NCBI GenBank assembly: GCA_030645355.1
Contig: JAUSNJ010000173.1
Coordinates: forward strand, 1 to 44,894
From: Rhodoferax sp.
GTDB lineage: Bacteria; Pseudomonadota; Gammaproteobacteria; Burkholderiales; Burkholderiaceae_C
Reading direction: 5' to 3'
Length of the DNA stretch: 44,894 bases
In this document: piece after piece, positions 1 to 9,086 of the stretch
Layout: the number at the start of each line of letters is the position of its first letter
Numbering within the stretch: position 1 is the first letter of the stretch
Translations under genes and position numbers: made by a program
The notes under the pieces: model-generated
Seen by the model: the letters and a program-made list of their open reading frames with translations, nothing else
Databases searched by the model: none
What the model was told of the DNA's origin: nothing

Positions 1-62
1 AGCGCGCTGCGCAGGTCAAAGAGGAGCCCGCGCAGCGGGCGGGGGACACGGAGCAGCGCGCT
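1..62. repeat. nested inverted repeat downstream of hrpA
   Basis: AGCGCGCTGC at 1-10 is the exact reverse complement of GCAGCGCGCT at 53-62, and inside lies a second hairpin GCCCGC-gca-GCGGGC at 26-40. It sits just past the hrpA stop codon. It may act as a transcript end or be an extragenic palindromic repeat. There is no clear U-run, so a Rho-independent terminator is not shown. The element may continue beyond the window edge. Confidence 0.5.
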
Positions 63-77
63 CTGCCGCCCAGGCTC

Positions 78-3000
78 CTAGGTATTGAGTTGTGCCCAGG
101 CCTTGTCCAGGCGTTTCACGCTGACCGGCTGCGGCGTGCGCAACTCTTGCGCGAAGAAGCTGACGCGTAGCTCCTCCACCAGCCAGCGGAACTCCTGCAT
201 GCGCTCGTCGACCGCCCCTTTGCGCTCGGCCACCAGGCGCCAGTAGCGCTGTTCCAGTGGGCGCAGTTCGGCCAGGCGGGTGGCATCACGGGCCGGGTCG
301 GCACGGTACTTGTCCAGACGCAGCGTGATGGCCTTGAGGTATCGGGCCAGGTGCTGAAGGCGCGGCCAGGGCGCGGCCTGCAGGAAGCGCTTGGGCACCA
401 GGCGCTGCAACTGTTGGGCGCAATCGGCCACCGCGTCGGGGGCGTTCTTGGTGTCCTTGATTTTGCGGGCGGCCGTGGCGTGCTCCAGCAGAATGGTGCC
501 GGCCATGCGCGCCACCTCGGTGGCGATCAGCGTCAGGCGGCCCCTGCCCTCCTCCACCCGTCGCTTGAAGGCGAATTCGTCAGTGGGCAGCGGGTCCAGC
601 AGGAAGGCGCGGTCCAGCGCCACGGCGATGATCTGCTCGCGCAATTCCTCCAGCGTGCCGCCACCGGCGCCATTCTCCGCCTTACCCACCTGCATATAGG
701 CCACAGCCATCTTCTGCAGGTCGGGGATGTTCTTCTCCAGGTACTTGAGCGCGTCCTTGATCTGCAGCGCAAACAGGCGACGCAGGCCGGCGCGGTGCTT
801 GGCGGCCGACACCTCGGGCTCATCAAACACTTCAATCGTGACGGCATCACCCTGGTCAATCAGCGCCGGGAAGCCAATCAGCGTCTGGCCACCCTTGCGG
901 ATTTCCAGCAGCTCGGGCAGCTCGCCAAAGGTCCAGGCGGTGTGACGCTGCTCGGTTGCGGCGGGTTGGCTGGTCTTGCCCGACGGGCCGTTCGTCTGAC
1001 TTACTCCTGATTTGATAGCTACATGCTCAGATTTCACGAGGGCTGGAGGCTCATTTTGCTTGGAGGCTTTCCCGGAAACGGCTCCTGCGGCTCCCGCCAC
1101 GCCTGGCGCCAGCGCCGCGCCAGTTCCCGCCCCCACCTGTGCCAGCTTGAGCCCCGCCAGCGCCTGGAACGCACCGCGCGCCTGCGCGCCCAGCTCGGCC
1201 TTCAGCGCACCCAGGTTGCGGCCATGGCCCAGTTGACGGCCATGCTCGTCCACCACGCGAAAGTTCATGAAAAAGTGCGGCGTCAGCATGTCGGCCTTGA
1301 TGTCGGCCCTGGCCACATCCACTGACGTGGCTTCGCGCACCAGCTTCAGCACCGCGTCGATCAGCGCGCCGCTGCCAAAGCGCTCGGGCGCGTTCAGCAC
1401 CTCGGCAAACTTGGTGGCGGTATCGGGCAGCGGCACCAGGCGCGAGCGTGGCCGCTGGTGCAGCGTCTTCAGCAGGGCCTGCACCTTGTCCTTCAACATG
1501 CCGGGCACCAGCCACTCGCAACGTTCGTCATTGACCTGGTTCAGCACAAACAGCGGCACGGTCACGGTCAAGCCGTCACGCGCATCGCCGGGCTCGTGCA
1601 GGTAGGTGGCGGCGCAGTCCACACCACCCAGGCGGATGGTCTTGGGAAAGGACGCGGTGGTGATGCCAGCAGCCTCGTGGCGCATCAGCTCTTCGCGGGT
1701 CAGTTTGAGCAGATTGGGCTGCTTCTTGACCTCCTCCCGGTACCAGCGCTCGAAGCTGTAGCCGCTGCACACGTCGGCGGGCAGTTGCTGGTCGTAGTAG
1801 GCATAGATCAGCTCGTCGTCCACCAGCACGTCTTGCCGACGGGCCTTGTGTTCCAGCTCTTCAACCTGACGCACCATCTTCTGGTTGGCGGCCAGAAAGG
1901 GCAGCGATGTTTCCCACTCGCCATCCACCAACGCCTGGCGGATGAAAATCTCGCGGGCACCGGCCATGTCGACGCGGCTGTAGTTGGTGCGCCGCCCGTT
2001 GTAGATGACGATGCCATACAGCGTGGCCCGCTCCAGCGCCACCACCTCGGCGGCTTTCTTCTCCCAATGCGGGTCCAGCAACTGTTTTTTGAGCAAATGC
2101 TCGCCCACCTGCTCCAGCCACTGCGGTTCGATATTGGCAATGCCACGGCCAAACAGGCGGGTGGTTTCCACCAGCTCGGAGGCGACGATCCAGCGACCCG
2201 GCTTCTTGGACAGATGCGCCCCGGGGTGGGCAAAGAACTTGATGCCACGCGCCCCCAGGTACTCGCCCCCTGGTCCTTCGGCCTCCACTTTGCAACCGAT
2301 ATTGCCCAGTAGCCCGGCCAGCATGGAGAGGTGCAACTGCTCGTAGCTGGCGGGCTGCGTGTTCAGATGCCACTTGTGCTCAGCCACCACCGTGTGGAGC
2401 TGGCTGTAAATGTCCTTCCACTCCCGCACGCGCCGAATATTGACGAAGTTCTGCCGCAATAGTTGTTCGTATTGGCGATTCGACAACTTGTGTGCCGCAC
2501 CACTAGCGGAGGGCGCTGTGGCCCGGGGTGCGCCGGGTGACGACATTGAGCTTCGCGACAAGGAGCCCGGCGTACCCCGGGTCGCAGCGTCCGCAGCGGC
2601 CGCGTGTCCACCACCCCGCGCATCGTGAATCCATTTCCACAGCTTCAGGTAACCAACAAACTCACTCTTCTCATCATCAAACTTCTTGTGCGCCGTATCG
2701 GCCTGCTGCTGCGCCTCCATCGGCCGGTCGCGCACGTCCTGCACGCTCAAGGCCGACGCAATCACCAGCACCTCATCCAGCGCTTGCCGCGTGCGCGCCT
2801 CCAGAATCATGCGGCCCACTCGCGGGTCCAACGGCAGCTTGGCCAGCTCCTGTCCCGTTGCGGTCAATTCATTCGCATCGTCCACCGCACCCAATTCATT
2901 GAGCAACTGATAACCATCGGCAATGGCCCGTCCCGATGGCCGCTCCAGAAACGGAAAGTCCTCGACGATGCCCAGGTGCAGCGACTTCATCCTCAGAATG

Positions 3001-4190
3001 ACGCCCGCCAATGAACTGCGCAAGATTTCTGGGTCGGTAAACCGCTCGCGCCCGTTGAAGTCCTTCTCGTCGTACAAGCGAATGCAAATGCCGTTGGCAA
3101 CCCGCCCACAGCGGCCCGAGCGCTGGTTGGCGGCGGCCTGGCTGATGGGCTCGACCAGCAACTGCTCCACCTTGCTGCGAAAGCTGTAACGCTTGACGCG
3201 TGCCGTACCCGCGTCGATCACATAGCGGATGCCGGGAACGGTCAGTGAAGTCTCGGCCACGTTGGTGGCCAGCACCACGCGCCGCCCGGTGTGGCCGTCA
3301 AAAATGCGGTCCTGCTCGGCGGGGCTCAGGCGGGCAAACAACGGCAGCACCTCTGCGCTGCGCATGATGGGTTGGTGGCTCAGGTGCTTGCGCAGATGGT
3401 CCGCCGCCTCACGGATCTCGCGTTCACCGGGCAGAAACACCAGAATGTCGCCCTGGTTGTGCGGGTCACGCCACAGCTCGTCCACGCCATCGGCAATCGC
3501 GTTATTCAAGTCGTATTCGCGCGACTCTTCGAATGGCCGGTAGCGCTGCTCCACCGGAAACATGCGGCCCGACACCATGATGACGGGCGCAGGTCCTTTG
3601 GACGACTTGAAGTGGTCGGCAAAGCGCTGCGCATCAATCGTGGCCGAGGTCACCACAATCTTCAGGTCCGGGCGACGCGGCAGGATCTGGCGCAAATAGC
3701 CCAGCAGAAAGTCGATGTTCAGGCTGCGCTCATGCGCTTCGTCAATGATGATGGTGTCGTAGGCACTCAACAGTGGATCGGTCTGCGTTTCGGCCAGCAA
3801 GATACCGTCGGTCATCAGCTTGACTGAGGCGTCTTTCGACAGGCGGTCCTGGAAACGCACCTTGAAGCCCACCACCTCTCCCAGCGGCGTCTTCAACTCT
3901 TCGGCAATGCGCTTGGCCACGCTGCTGGCGGCAATGCGGCGCGGTTGTGTGTGGCCAATCAGTCGGGCACGTTGTCCAGCGGGGTAATTGAGCTTGCCGC
4001 GCCCCATGGCCAGCGCGATCTTCGGCAACTGCGTGGTCTTGCCCGAGCCAGTCTCGCCACAGACGATGATGACCTGGTGGGCCGCCATGGCGGCCATGAT
4101 TTCTTCGCGTTTGCCCGATACCGGGAGCGATTCTGGGAATTCGATGAGCAGGGGGCTGGTGGTCAAGGTACAAACTTCGTAGAGAATCAC
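78..4190 (-). CDS. hrpA: ATP-dependent RNA helicase HrpA
   Basis: A 1370-residue DEAH-box helicase, the size expected for HrpA. Walker A GETGSGKTT is at residues 45-53, DEAH at 150-153, SAT at 182-184, and the QxxGRxGR-type motif VI near 355-365. HrpA family members act on structured RNA; in E. coli HrpA is linked to mRNA processing and stalled-ribosome rescue. The long C-terminal part matches the HrpA-specific domain. Two stretches look inserted relative to the E. coli protein: an Ala/Gly/Ser-rich stretch around residues 527-570, encoded over a large palindrome, and a linker near 1035-1065, encoded over a dispersed repeat. The start is unsure: codon 4190 is GTG with GGGA upstream, but the TTG at 4166 (Leu-Thr-Thr-Ser) is also plausible. 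It is divergent from argA with 45 bases between starts. Confidence 0.95.
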   Translation of the reverse strand: MILYEVCTLTTSPLLIEFPESLPVSGKREEIMAAMAAHQVIIVCGETGSGKTTQLPKIALAMGRGKLNYPAGQRARLIGHTQPRRIAASSVAKRIAEELKTPLGEVVGFKVRFQDRLSKDASVKLMTDGILLAETQTDPLLSAYDTIIIDEAHERSLNIDFLLGYLRQILPRRPDLKIVVTSATIDAQRFADHFKSSKGPAPVIMVSGRMFPVEQRYRPFEESREYDLNNAIADGVDELWRDPHNQGDILVFLPGEREIREAADHLRKHLSHQPIMRSAEVLPLFARLSPAEQDRIFDGHTGRRVVLATNVAETSLTVPGIRYVIDAGTARVKRYSFRSKVEQLLVEPISQAAANQRSGRCGRVANGICIRLYDEKDFNGRERFTDPEILRSSLAGVILRMKSLHLGIVEDFPFLERPSGRAIADGYQLLNELGAVDDANELTATGQELAKLPLDPRVGRMILEARTRQALDEVLVIASALSVQDVRDRPMEAQQQADTAHKKFDDEKSEFVGYLKLWKWIHDARGGGHAAAADAATRGTPGSLSRSSMSSPGAPRATAPSASGAAHKLSNRQYEQLLRQNFVNIRRVREWKDIYSQLHTVVAEHKWHLNTQPASYEQLHLSMLAGLLGNIGCKVEAEGPGGEYLGARGIKFFAHPGAHLSKKPGRWIVASELVETTRLFGRGIANIEPQWLEQVGEHLLKKQLLDPHWEKKAAEVVALERATLYGIVIYNGRRTNYSRVDMAGAREIFIRQALVDGEWETSLPFLAANQKMVRQVEELEHKARRQDVLVDDELIYAYYDQQLPADVCSGYSFERWYREEVKKQPNLLKLTREELMRHEAAGITTASFPKTIRLGGVDCAATYLHEPGDARDGLTVTVPLFVLNQVNDERCEWLVPGMLKDKVQALLKTLHQRPRSRLVPLPDTATKFAEVLNAPERFGSGALIDAVLKLVREATSVDVARADIKADMLTPHFFMNFRVVDEHGRQLGHGRNLGALKAELGAQARGAFQALAGLKLAQVGAGTGAALAPGVAGAAGAVSGKASKQNEPPALVKSEHVAIKSGVSQTNGPSGKTSQPAATEQRHTAWTFGELPELLEIRKGGQTLIGFPALIDQGDAVTIEVFDEPEVSAAKHRAGLRRLFALQIKDALKYLEKNIPDLQKMAVAYMQVGKAENGAGGGTLEELREQIIAVALDRAFLLDPLPTDEFAFKRRVEEGRGRLTLIATEVARMAGTILLEHATAARKIKDTKNAPDAVADCAQQLQRLVPKRFLQAAPWPRLQHLARYLKAITLRLDKYRADPARDATRLAELRPLEQRYWRLVAERKGAVDERMQEFRWLVEELRVSFFAQELRTPQPVSVKRLDKAWAQLNT
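1012..1057 (+). repeat. dispersed 46-bp intragenic repeat, copy 1 (in hrpA)
   Basis: The copy starts TTGATAGCTAC and contains TTTCACGAGGGCTGGAGGC. It lies antisense to hrpA, where the gene frame gives PPALVKSEHVAIKS. The cysI copy gives PPALVERTQGATKS in the same relative frame. Confidence 0.75.
2522..2581. repeat. intragenic palindrome in hrpA
   Basis: Arms CCCGGGGTGCGCCGGG (2522-2537) and CCCGGCGTACCCCGGG (2566-2581) pair over 16 bases with one mismatch (a G-U pair in one strand's RNA), with a 28-base loop. It falls in a non-conserved Ala/Gly/Ser-rich insertion of HrpA between the Trp-rich segment and the NRQYEQLLRQNF segment, so it looks like an inserted repeat that kept the frame open. 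Confidence 0.7.
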
Positions 4191-4235
4191 GGATTATCCC
4201 AGCCCCGCCTCCAACTGCTCCCCACTCTGCGCACC

Positions 4236-5585
4236 ATGACCACCGTTTTCAATTTCACCTTCGTGCCCTGGTTCCGTTCGGTCGCACCCTATATCCACAA
4301 ATTCCGCAACCAGACCTTCGTGGTGGGCATTGCGGGCGAGGCCATCGCGGCGGGCAAGCTGCACTATCTGGCCCAGGATCTGGCGATGATCCAGAGCATG
4401 GGCGTCAAGATCGTGCTGGTGCACGGTTTTCGGCCCCAGGTCAACGAACAGCTCAACGCCAAGGGCCACGCCGGCAAGTATTCGCACGGCATGCGCATCA
4501 CCGACGAGGTGGCGCTGGACTGCGCGCAAGAGGCCGCCGGCCAGCTGCGCTATGAAATCGAGGCCGCATTCAGCCAGGGCCTGCCCAATACGCCGATGGC
4601 TGACTCCACGGTGCGCGTCATCTCCGGCAACTTCATCACCGCGCGGCCGGTTGGCATTGTCGATGGCGTGGATTTTCAACACTCGGGCCTGGTGCGCAAG
4701 GTGGACATTGCCGGCATCAGCCGCGTGCTGGACATGGGCGCCCTGTTGCTGGTTTCACCCTTTGGTTTTTCTCCCACCGGGGAGGCCTTCAACCTGACCA
4801 TGGAAGAAGTGGCCACCTCGGTCGCCACCGCTTTGCAGGCCGACAAGCTGATCTTTGTCACAGAGGTGCCTGGCATCCGTCTGCGCCCCATGGAGGCGCC
4901 CGGCGATGACAACCCCATCGACACCGAGCTGCCGCTGGCCGCCGCCGAAAAACTGCTGGCCCAGTTGCCTGCCGCCAACCACCCCACGGACACCGCCTTT
5001 TACCTGCAGCACTGCGTCAAGGCCTGCAAGAATGGCGTGGAGCGAAGCCACATCATCCCGTTTGCGGTAGACGGCTCCATCCTGCTGGAGGTCTATGTGC
5101 ACGACGGCATAGGCACCATGGTGGTCGATGAAAAACTGGAGAGCCTGCGCGAAGCCACCGTGGACGACGTGGGCGGCATCCTGCAACTGATCGAGCCGTT
5201 TGAGAAGGATGGCACCCTGGTCAAGCGCAGCCGCACCGAGATCGAGCGCGATGTCGGCAACTACACCATCATCGAGCACGACGGCGTGATCTTCGCCTGC
5301 GCCGCGCTGTACCCGTACACCGAAGCTCGTACCGCGGAAATGGCCGCGCTAACCGTGTCACCCGATGTGCAAGGCCAGGGTGATGGGGAACGCGTGCTCA
5401 AGCGCGTGGAGCAACGCGCCAAGGCAGCCGGCCTGGACAGCATTTTTGTCTTGACCACGCGCACCATGCACTGGTTCATCAAGCGCGGCTTTGTGCAGGT
5501 TGATCCGGAATGGCTGCCTGAAGCCCGCAAGCGCAAGTACAACTGGGACCGCAAGAGCCAGGTACTGGTAAAAAAGCTGGCCTGA
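4236..5585 (+). CDS. argA: amino-acid N-acetyltransferase (N-acetylglutamate synthase)
   Basis: A 449-residue protein with the classical ArgA layout: an N-terminal amino-acid-kinase-like domain (about residues 20-290) and a C-terminal GNAT acetyltransferase domain (about 300-445). It transfers acetyl from acetyl-CoA to glutamate, the first step of arginine synthesis, and the family is usually inhibited by arginine through the kinase-like domain. The kinase fold shows GIAGEAIAAGK and LVHGFRPQ. The GNAT part shows a variant acetyl-CoA loop, V-Q-G-Q-G-D-G-E, where Q-x-x-G-x-G is typical. The open frame extends upstream to 3945 inside hrpA, but the ATG at 4236 gives the family N-terminus (MTTVFNFTFVPWFRSVAPYI). 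Divergent from hrpA. Confidence 0.95.
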   Translation: MTTVFNFTFVPWFRSVAPYIHKFRNQTFVVGIAGEAIAAGKLHYLAQDLAMIQSMGVKIVLVHGFRPQVNEQLNAKGHAGKYSHGMRITDEVALDCAQEAAGQLRYEIEAAFSQGLPNTPMADSTVRVISGNFITARPVGIVDGVDFQHSGLVRKVDIAGISRVLDMGALLLVSPFGFSPTGEAFNLTMEEVATSVATALQADKLIFVTEVPGIRLRPMEAPGDDNPIDTELPLAAAEKLLAQLPAANHPTDTAFYLQHCVKACKNGVERSHIIPFAVDGSILLEVYVHDGIGTMVVDEKLESLREATVDDVGGILQLIEPFEKDGTLVKRSRTEIERDVGNYTIIEHDGVIFACAALYPYTEARTAEMAALTVSPDVQGQGDGERVLKRVEQRAKAAGLDSIFVLTTRTMHWFIKRGFVQVDPEWLPEARKRKYNWDRKSQVLVKKLA

Positions 5586-5867
5586 CCGCCCCATCGGCGT
5601 GAAGCTTCGAAGTGATGACCTGAAAGGCCATTGTTCGATGCTTCTGTGACCGACTTCTTGTCTATCGTTTCCTTCATCTGTCGGCCACGCGTTGGCCGCA
5701 CCCGTTGTACAGGTCTGTGGGATGCAACGCTGAGTTCAACCGCCTGTGCCAACACGGACCAAGGGCATAGAGTGAACTTGTTGGACGGGACCGTATCACA
5801 CGCCTATACTTCAAAGCATCGTTTGAGTGCTTGAGTGTTTACGTAGTTGTTGTAACCAGGAGGTCTT
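5586..5867. other. intergenic region upstream of prkA
   Basis: 282 bases between argA and prkA. The right end holds a good sigma-70-type promoter and the prkA ribosome binding site. Short open frames here have no coding signature I can support, and no terminator hairpin after argA is evident. Confidence 0.5.
5781..5810 (+). promoter_or_regulatory. putative sigma-70 promoter of prkA operon
   Basis: TTGGAC (5781-5786) and TATACT (5805-5810) are separated by 18 bases. An unusually strong Shine-Dalgarno AGGAGG at 5858-5863 lies 4 bases before the ATG. Confidence 0.5.
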
Positions 5868-7790
5868 ATGGACGCGATTGGTAATTATGTAGCCCGGTAC
5901 GCGCGCAGCCGCGAAGAAGAGCTGAGTCTGGATGAGTATCTGGCTGAGTGCAAGCGCAACCCCTTGGCCTATGCCACCGCGGCAGAGCGCATGCTGGCGG
6001 CCATCGGTGAACCCGAGGTGCTGGACACGCGCAACAACCCCCGCCTGTCACGCATCTTCGCCAACAAGCTGATCAAGATCTACCCGGCGTTTGCCGAGTT
6101 CTATGGCATGGAAGATGCCATCGAGCAGGTGGTCAGCTACTTCCGGCACGCCGCCCAGGGCCTGGAAGAGCGCAAACAAATCCTGTACCTGCTGGGGCCT
6201 GTGGGTGGGGGGAAAAGTTCACTGGCTGAACGGCTCAAACACCTGATGCAGCAGGTACCGTTTTATGCCATCAAGGGCTCGCCGGTCAACGAGAGTCCAT
6301 TGGGTTTGTTTGATGCCGACGAAGACGGTCCCATTCTGCGCGACACCTACGGCATCCCCACCCGCTACCTGCGGCGTATTCTGTCCCCGTGGGCCGTGAA
6401 ACGCCTGGATGAATTTGGCGGCGACATCCGCCAGTTCCGGGTCGTCAAACGCCTGCCCAACACGCTCAAACAAATTGGTATCGCCAAGACCGAACCCGGT
6501 GATGAGAACAACCAGGACATCTCGTCCCTGGTGGGCAAGGTGGACATTCGCAAGCTCGAAAGTTTTTCGCAGGACGACCCGGACGCCTACAGCTTCTCCG
6601 GCGGCCTGTGCCTGGCCAACCAGGGGCTGCTGGAGTTTGTAGAAATGTTCAAGGCGCCGATCAAGGTGCTGCACCCCTTGCTGACCGCCACGCAAGAGGG
6701 CAACTTCAAGGGCACGGAAGGCTTTGGCGCCATTCCATTTGATGGCGTGGTGCTGGCCCACAGCAACGAGAGCGAATGGAAAGCCTTTCGCAACAACAAG
6801 CACAACGAAGCTTTCCTGGACCGCATTTACATCGTCAAGGTACCCTACTGCTTGCGGGTCAGCGAAGAGATCAAGATCTACGAGAAGCTGATCCGGGAAT
6901 CATCATTGGCAGAGGCCAAGTGTGCTCCGGGCACCTTCAAGATGATGAGCCAGTTTGCCATCCTGACCCGCCTGAAAGAGCCGGAAAACTCCAGCCTGTA
7001 CAGCAAGATGCAGGTCTATGACGGCGAAAGCCTCAAGGACACTGACCCGCGCGCGAAGAGCTACCACGAGTACCGCGACTTTGCCGGTATGGACGAGGGC
7101 ATGAGCGGGGTCTCCACTCGCTTTGCGTTCAAGATCCTGTCCAAGGTTTTCAATTTCGACAGCGCCGAAGTGGCAGCCAATCCGGTGCATTTGATGTATG
7201 TGCTGGAGCAGCAAATTGAGCGCGAACAATTCCCCGCCGACCTGGAGCAAAAGTACACCGGCTTCATCAAGGAGCTGCTGGCACCACGGTATGCCGAATT
7301 CATCGGCAAGGAAATCCAGACGGCGTATCTGGAGAGTTATAGCGAATACGGCCAGAACATTTTTGACCGCTATGTCACCTATGCCGACTACTGGATACAG
7401 GACAACGAGTACCGCGACACCGACACCGGTGAAGTGTTCGACCGCGTCGCATTGAACGCCGAGCTGGAGAAGATTGAGAAACCTGCGGGAATTGCCAACC
7501 CCAAGGATTTTCGCAACGAAATTGTCAACTTTGTGCTGCGCGCCCGGGCCAACAACCAGGGCAAGAATCCAGCCTGGACCAGCTACGAGAAGCTGCGCCT
7601 GGTGATCGAGAAGAAAATGTTCTCCAACACCGAAGAGCTGCTACCGGTCATCAGCTTCAATGCCAAGGCCAGCGCCGACGAAGCCAAGAAACACGAAGAC
7701 TTTGTGACCCGCATGGTGGACAAGGGCTACACCGCCAAACAAGTGCGCCTGTTATGTGAATGGTATCTGCGGGTACGCAAGAGTTCCTGA
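5868..7790 (+). CDS. prkA: PrkA family serine protein kinase (YeaG)
   Basis: A 640-residue protein, the usual PrkA length. The N-terminal AAA-like ATPase domain carries the P-loop GPVGGGKS at residues 110-117; the C-terminal part has the PrkA kinase-homologous domain. Related proteins (E. coli YeaG, B. subtilis PrkA) are linked to nitrogen starvation, stationary phase and sporulation. YeaG is reported to phosphorylate protein targets, although the AAA domain may also give protease activity. It is the first gene of a three-gene operon with yeaH (24-base gap) and spoVR, a co-occurring trio known in many proteobacteria. The start is well supported by AGGAGG four bases upstream and by the promoter at 5781-5810. 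Confidence 0.95.
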   Translation: MDAIGNYVARYARSREEELSLDEYLAECKRNPLAYATAAERMLAAIGEPEVLDTRNNPRLSRIFANKLIKIYPAFAEFYGMEDAIEQVVSYFRHAAQGLEERKQILYLLGPVGGGKSSLAERLKHLMQQVPFYAIKGSPVNESPLGLFDADEDGPILRDTYGIPTRYLRRILSPWAVKRLDEFGGDIRQFRVVKRLPNTLKQIGIAKTEPGDENNQDISSLVGKVDIRKLESFSQDDPDAYSFSGGLCLANQGLLEFVEMFKAPIKVLHPLLTATQEGNFKGTEGFGAIPFDGVVLAHSNESEWKAFRNNKHNEAFLDRIYIVKVPYCLRVSEEIKIYEKLIRESSLAEAKCAPGTFKMMSQFAILTRLKEPENSSLYSKMQVYDGESLKDTDPRAKSYHEYRDFAGMDEGMSGVSTRFAFKILSKVFNFDSAEVAANPVHLMYVLEQQIEREQFPADLEQKYTGFIKELLAPRYAEFIGKEIQTAYLESYSEYGQNIFDRYVTYADYWIQDNEYRDTDTGEVFDRVALNAELEKIEKPAGIANPKDFRNEIVNFVLRARANNQGKNPAWTSYEKLRLVIEKKMFSNTEELLPVISFNAKASADEAKKHEDFVTRMVDKGYTAKQVRLLCEWYLRVRKSS

Positions 7791-7814
7791 AAGGCTTGCC
7801 ACGCAAGGACACCT

Positions 7815-9086
7815 ATGGCCCTGCACATTGTTGACCGCCGGCTGGCGGGCAAGAACAAGTCCATTGGCAATCGGGAGCGGTTTTTGCATCGCCACCAGGA
7901 GCAGATCCGCGAGGCGGTGCGCAAGGCCGTGTCAGGTCGCAGCATCCGCGACATGGAACAGGCCGAGAACATCACCATTCCCAAGAAGGACATCAGCGAA
8001 CCGGTCTTTCACCACGGCCAGGGTGGCGTGCGCGACTCGGTGCATCCGGGCAATACCGATCACCTGCGCGGCGACCGCATTGCGCGCCCTCCGGGTGGCA
8101 AGGGCGGCAGCGGCAAGGGCCAGGCCAGCGATTCTGGCGAGGGTGAAGACGACTTTGCCTTCACGCTGACCAAAGAAGAATTCATGCAGGTCTTCTTCGA
8201 GGGCCTGGCCTTGCCCCGCCTGATGCGCACGCAAATCGGTGAGTCGCCCGAGTGGAAAGTCCACCGTGCCGGCTACACCCGCGACGGCACCCCGAACAAC
8301 CTGCACATCGTGCGCTCCATGCGCGGCGCGCTGGGCCGACGGCTGGCCTTGGGAGCCGCAACACGGCGCGAACTGGAGCAGCAGCGCCGGCTGCTGGCCG
8401 AGCTGCTGCGCAACCCGCTTGGCAAAGACAGCGAGATTCGCAATGTGCGGCTGCTGATCGCAGACCTGGAAGCGCGCCTGAAACGCATACCCTTTCTGGA
8501 CCCGCTGGATCTGCGCTTTAGGGGGCGGGTCAAGACGCCCGTGCCCACGTCCAAGGCCGTGATGTTTTGCCTGATGGATGTGTCGGGCTCCATGGACGAA
8601 GAACGCAAGAGCCTGTCCAAGCAGTTTTTTATCCTGCTCTACCTGTTCTTGACCCGGCACTACGAAAAAATCGACATCGTCTTCATCCGCCACCACACGC
8701 AGGCCCAGGAAGTAGACGAAGACACCTTTTTCCACGCGACCGAGAGCGGCGGCACCGTGGTCAGCAGCGCACTGGAACTGATGCAAAAAATTGTGGAAGA
8801 GCGCTATGCGCCGGCGGAGTGGAATATCTACGGTGCCCAGGCCAGCGACGGCGACAACTTCACCAGCGACAGCACCCGCTGCCACGATCTGCTGGCCGAT
8901 GAATTGTTGCCGCTGTGCCGTTTCTTTGCCTATGTGCAGGTGGCCGACACCGAACAAAACCTGTGGGAGGAATACACCGACATCGCCGCCAACCACGCCA
9001 ACTTCGCGATGCGCAAGGTGACCGACCCCACACAGATCTATCCGGTGTTCCGGGATCTGTTCAAGAAGGAAGGGGAAACGGCATGA
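7815..9086 (+). CDS. YeaH/YhbH family protein (DUF444)
   Basis: A 423-residue DUF444 protein. The N-terminal third is basic and the middle is glycine/serine-rich (KGGSGKGQ, about residues 95-105). The C-terminal half is a von Willebrand A-like fold with MIDAS residues D255-x-S257-x-S259 (DVSGS) and a later SGGT segment. Its biochemical role is not established. It is genetically tied to PrkA and SpoVR, so a metal-dependent scaffold or adaptor for the kinase is a reasonable inference. Its stop overlaps the spoVR start as ATGA at 9083-9086, showing translational coupling. Confidence 0.92.
   Translation: MALHIVDRRLAGKNKSIGNRERFLHRHQEQIREAVRKAVSGRSIRDMEQAENITIPKKDISEPVFHHGQGGVRDSVHPGNTDHLRGDRIARPPGGKGGSGKGQASDSGEGEDDFAFTLTKEEFMQVFFEGLALPRLMRTQIGESPEWKVHRAGYTRDGTPNNLHIVRSMRGALGRRLALGAATRRELEQQRRLLAELLRNPLGKDSEIRNVRLLIADLEARLKRIPFLDPLDLRFRGRVKTPVPTSKAVMFCLMDVSGSMDEERKSLSKQFFILLYLFLTRHYEKIDIVFIRHHTQAQEVDEDTFFHATESGGTVVSSALELMQKIVEERYAPAEWNIYGAQASDGDNFTSDSTRCHDLLADELLPLCRFFAYVQVADTEQNLWEEYTDIAANHANFAMRKVTDPTQIYPVFRDLFKKEGETA

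Noticed and set aside
1458..2312. Plus-strand open frame inside hrpA
   Set aside because: His/Gln/Leu-rich translation typical of an antisense shadow; no recognised motif.
5631..5834. Small open frame between argA and prkA
   Set aside because: It overlaps the prkA promoter and shows no ribosome site or conserved composition.
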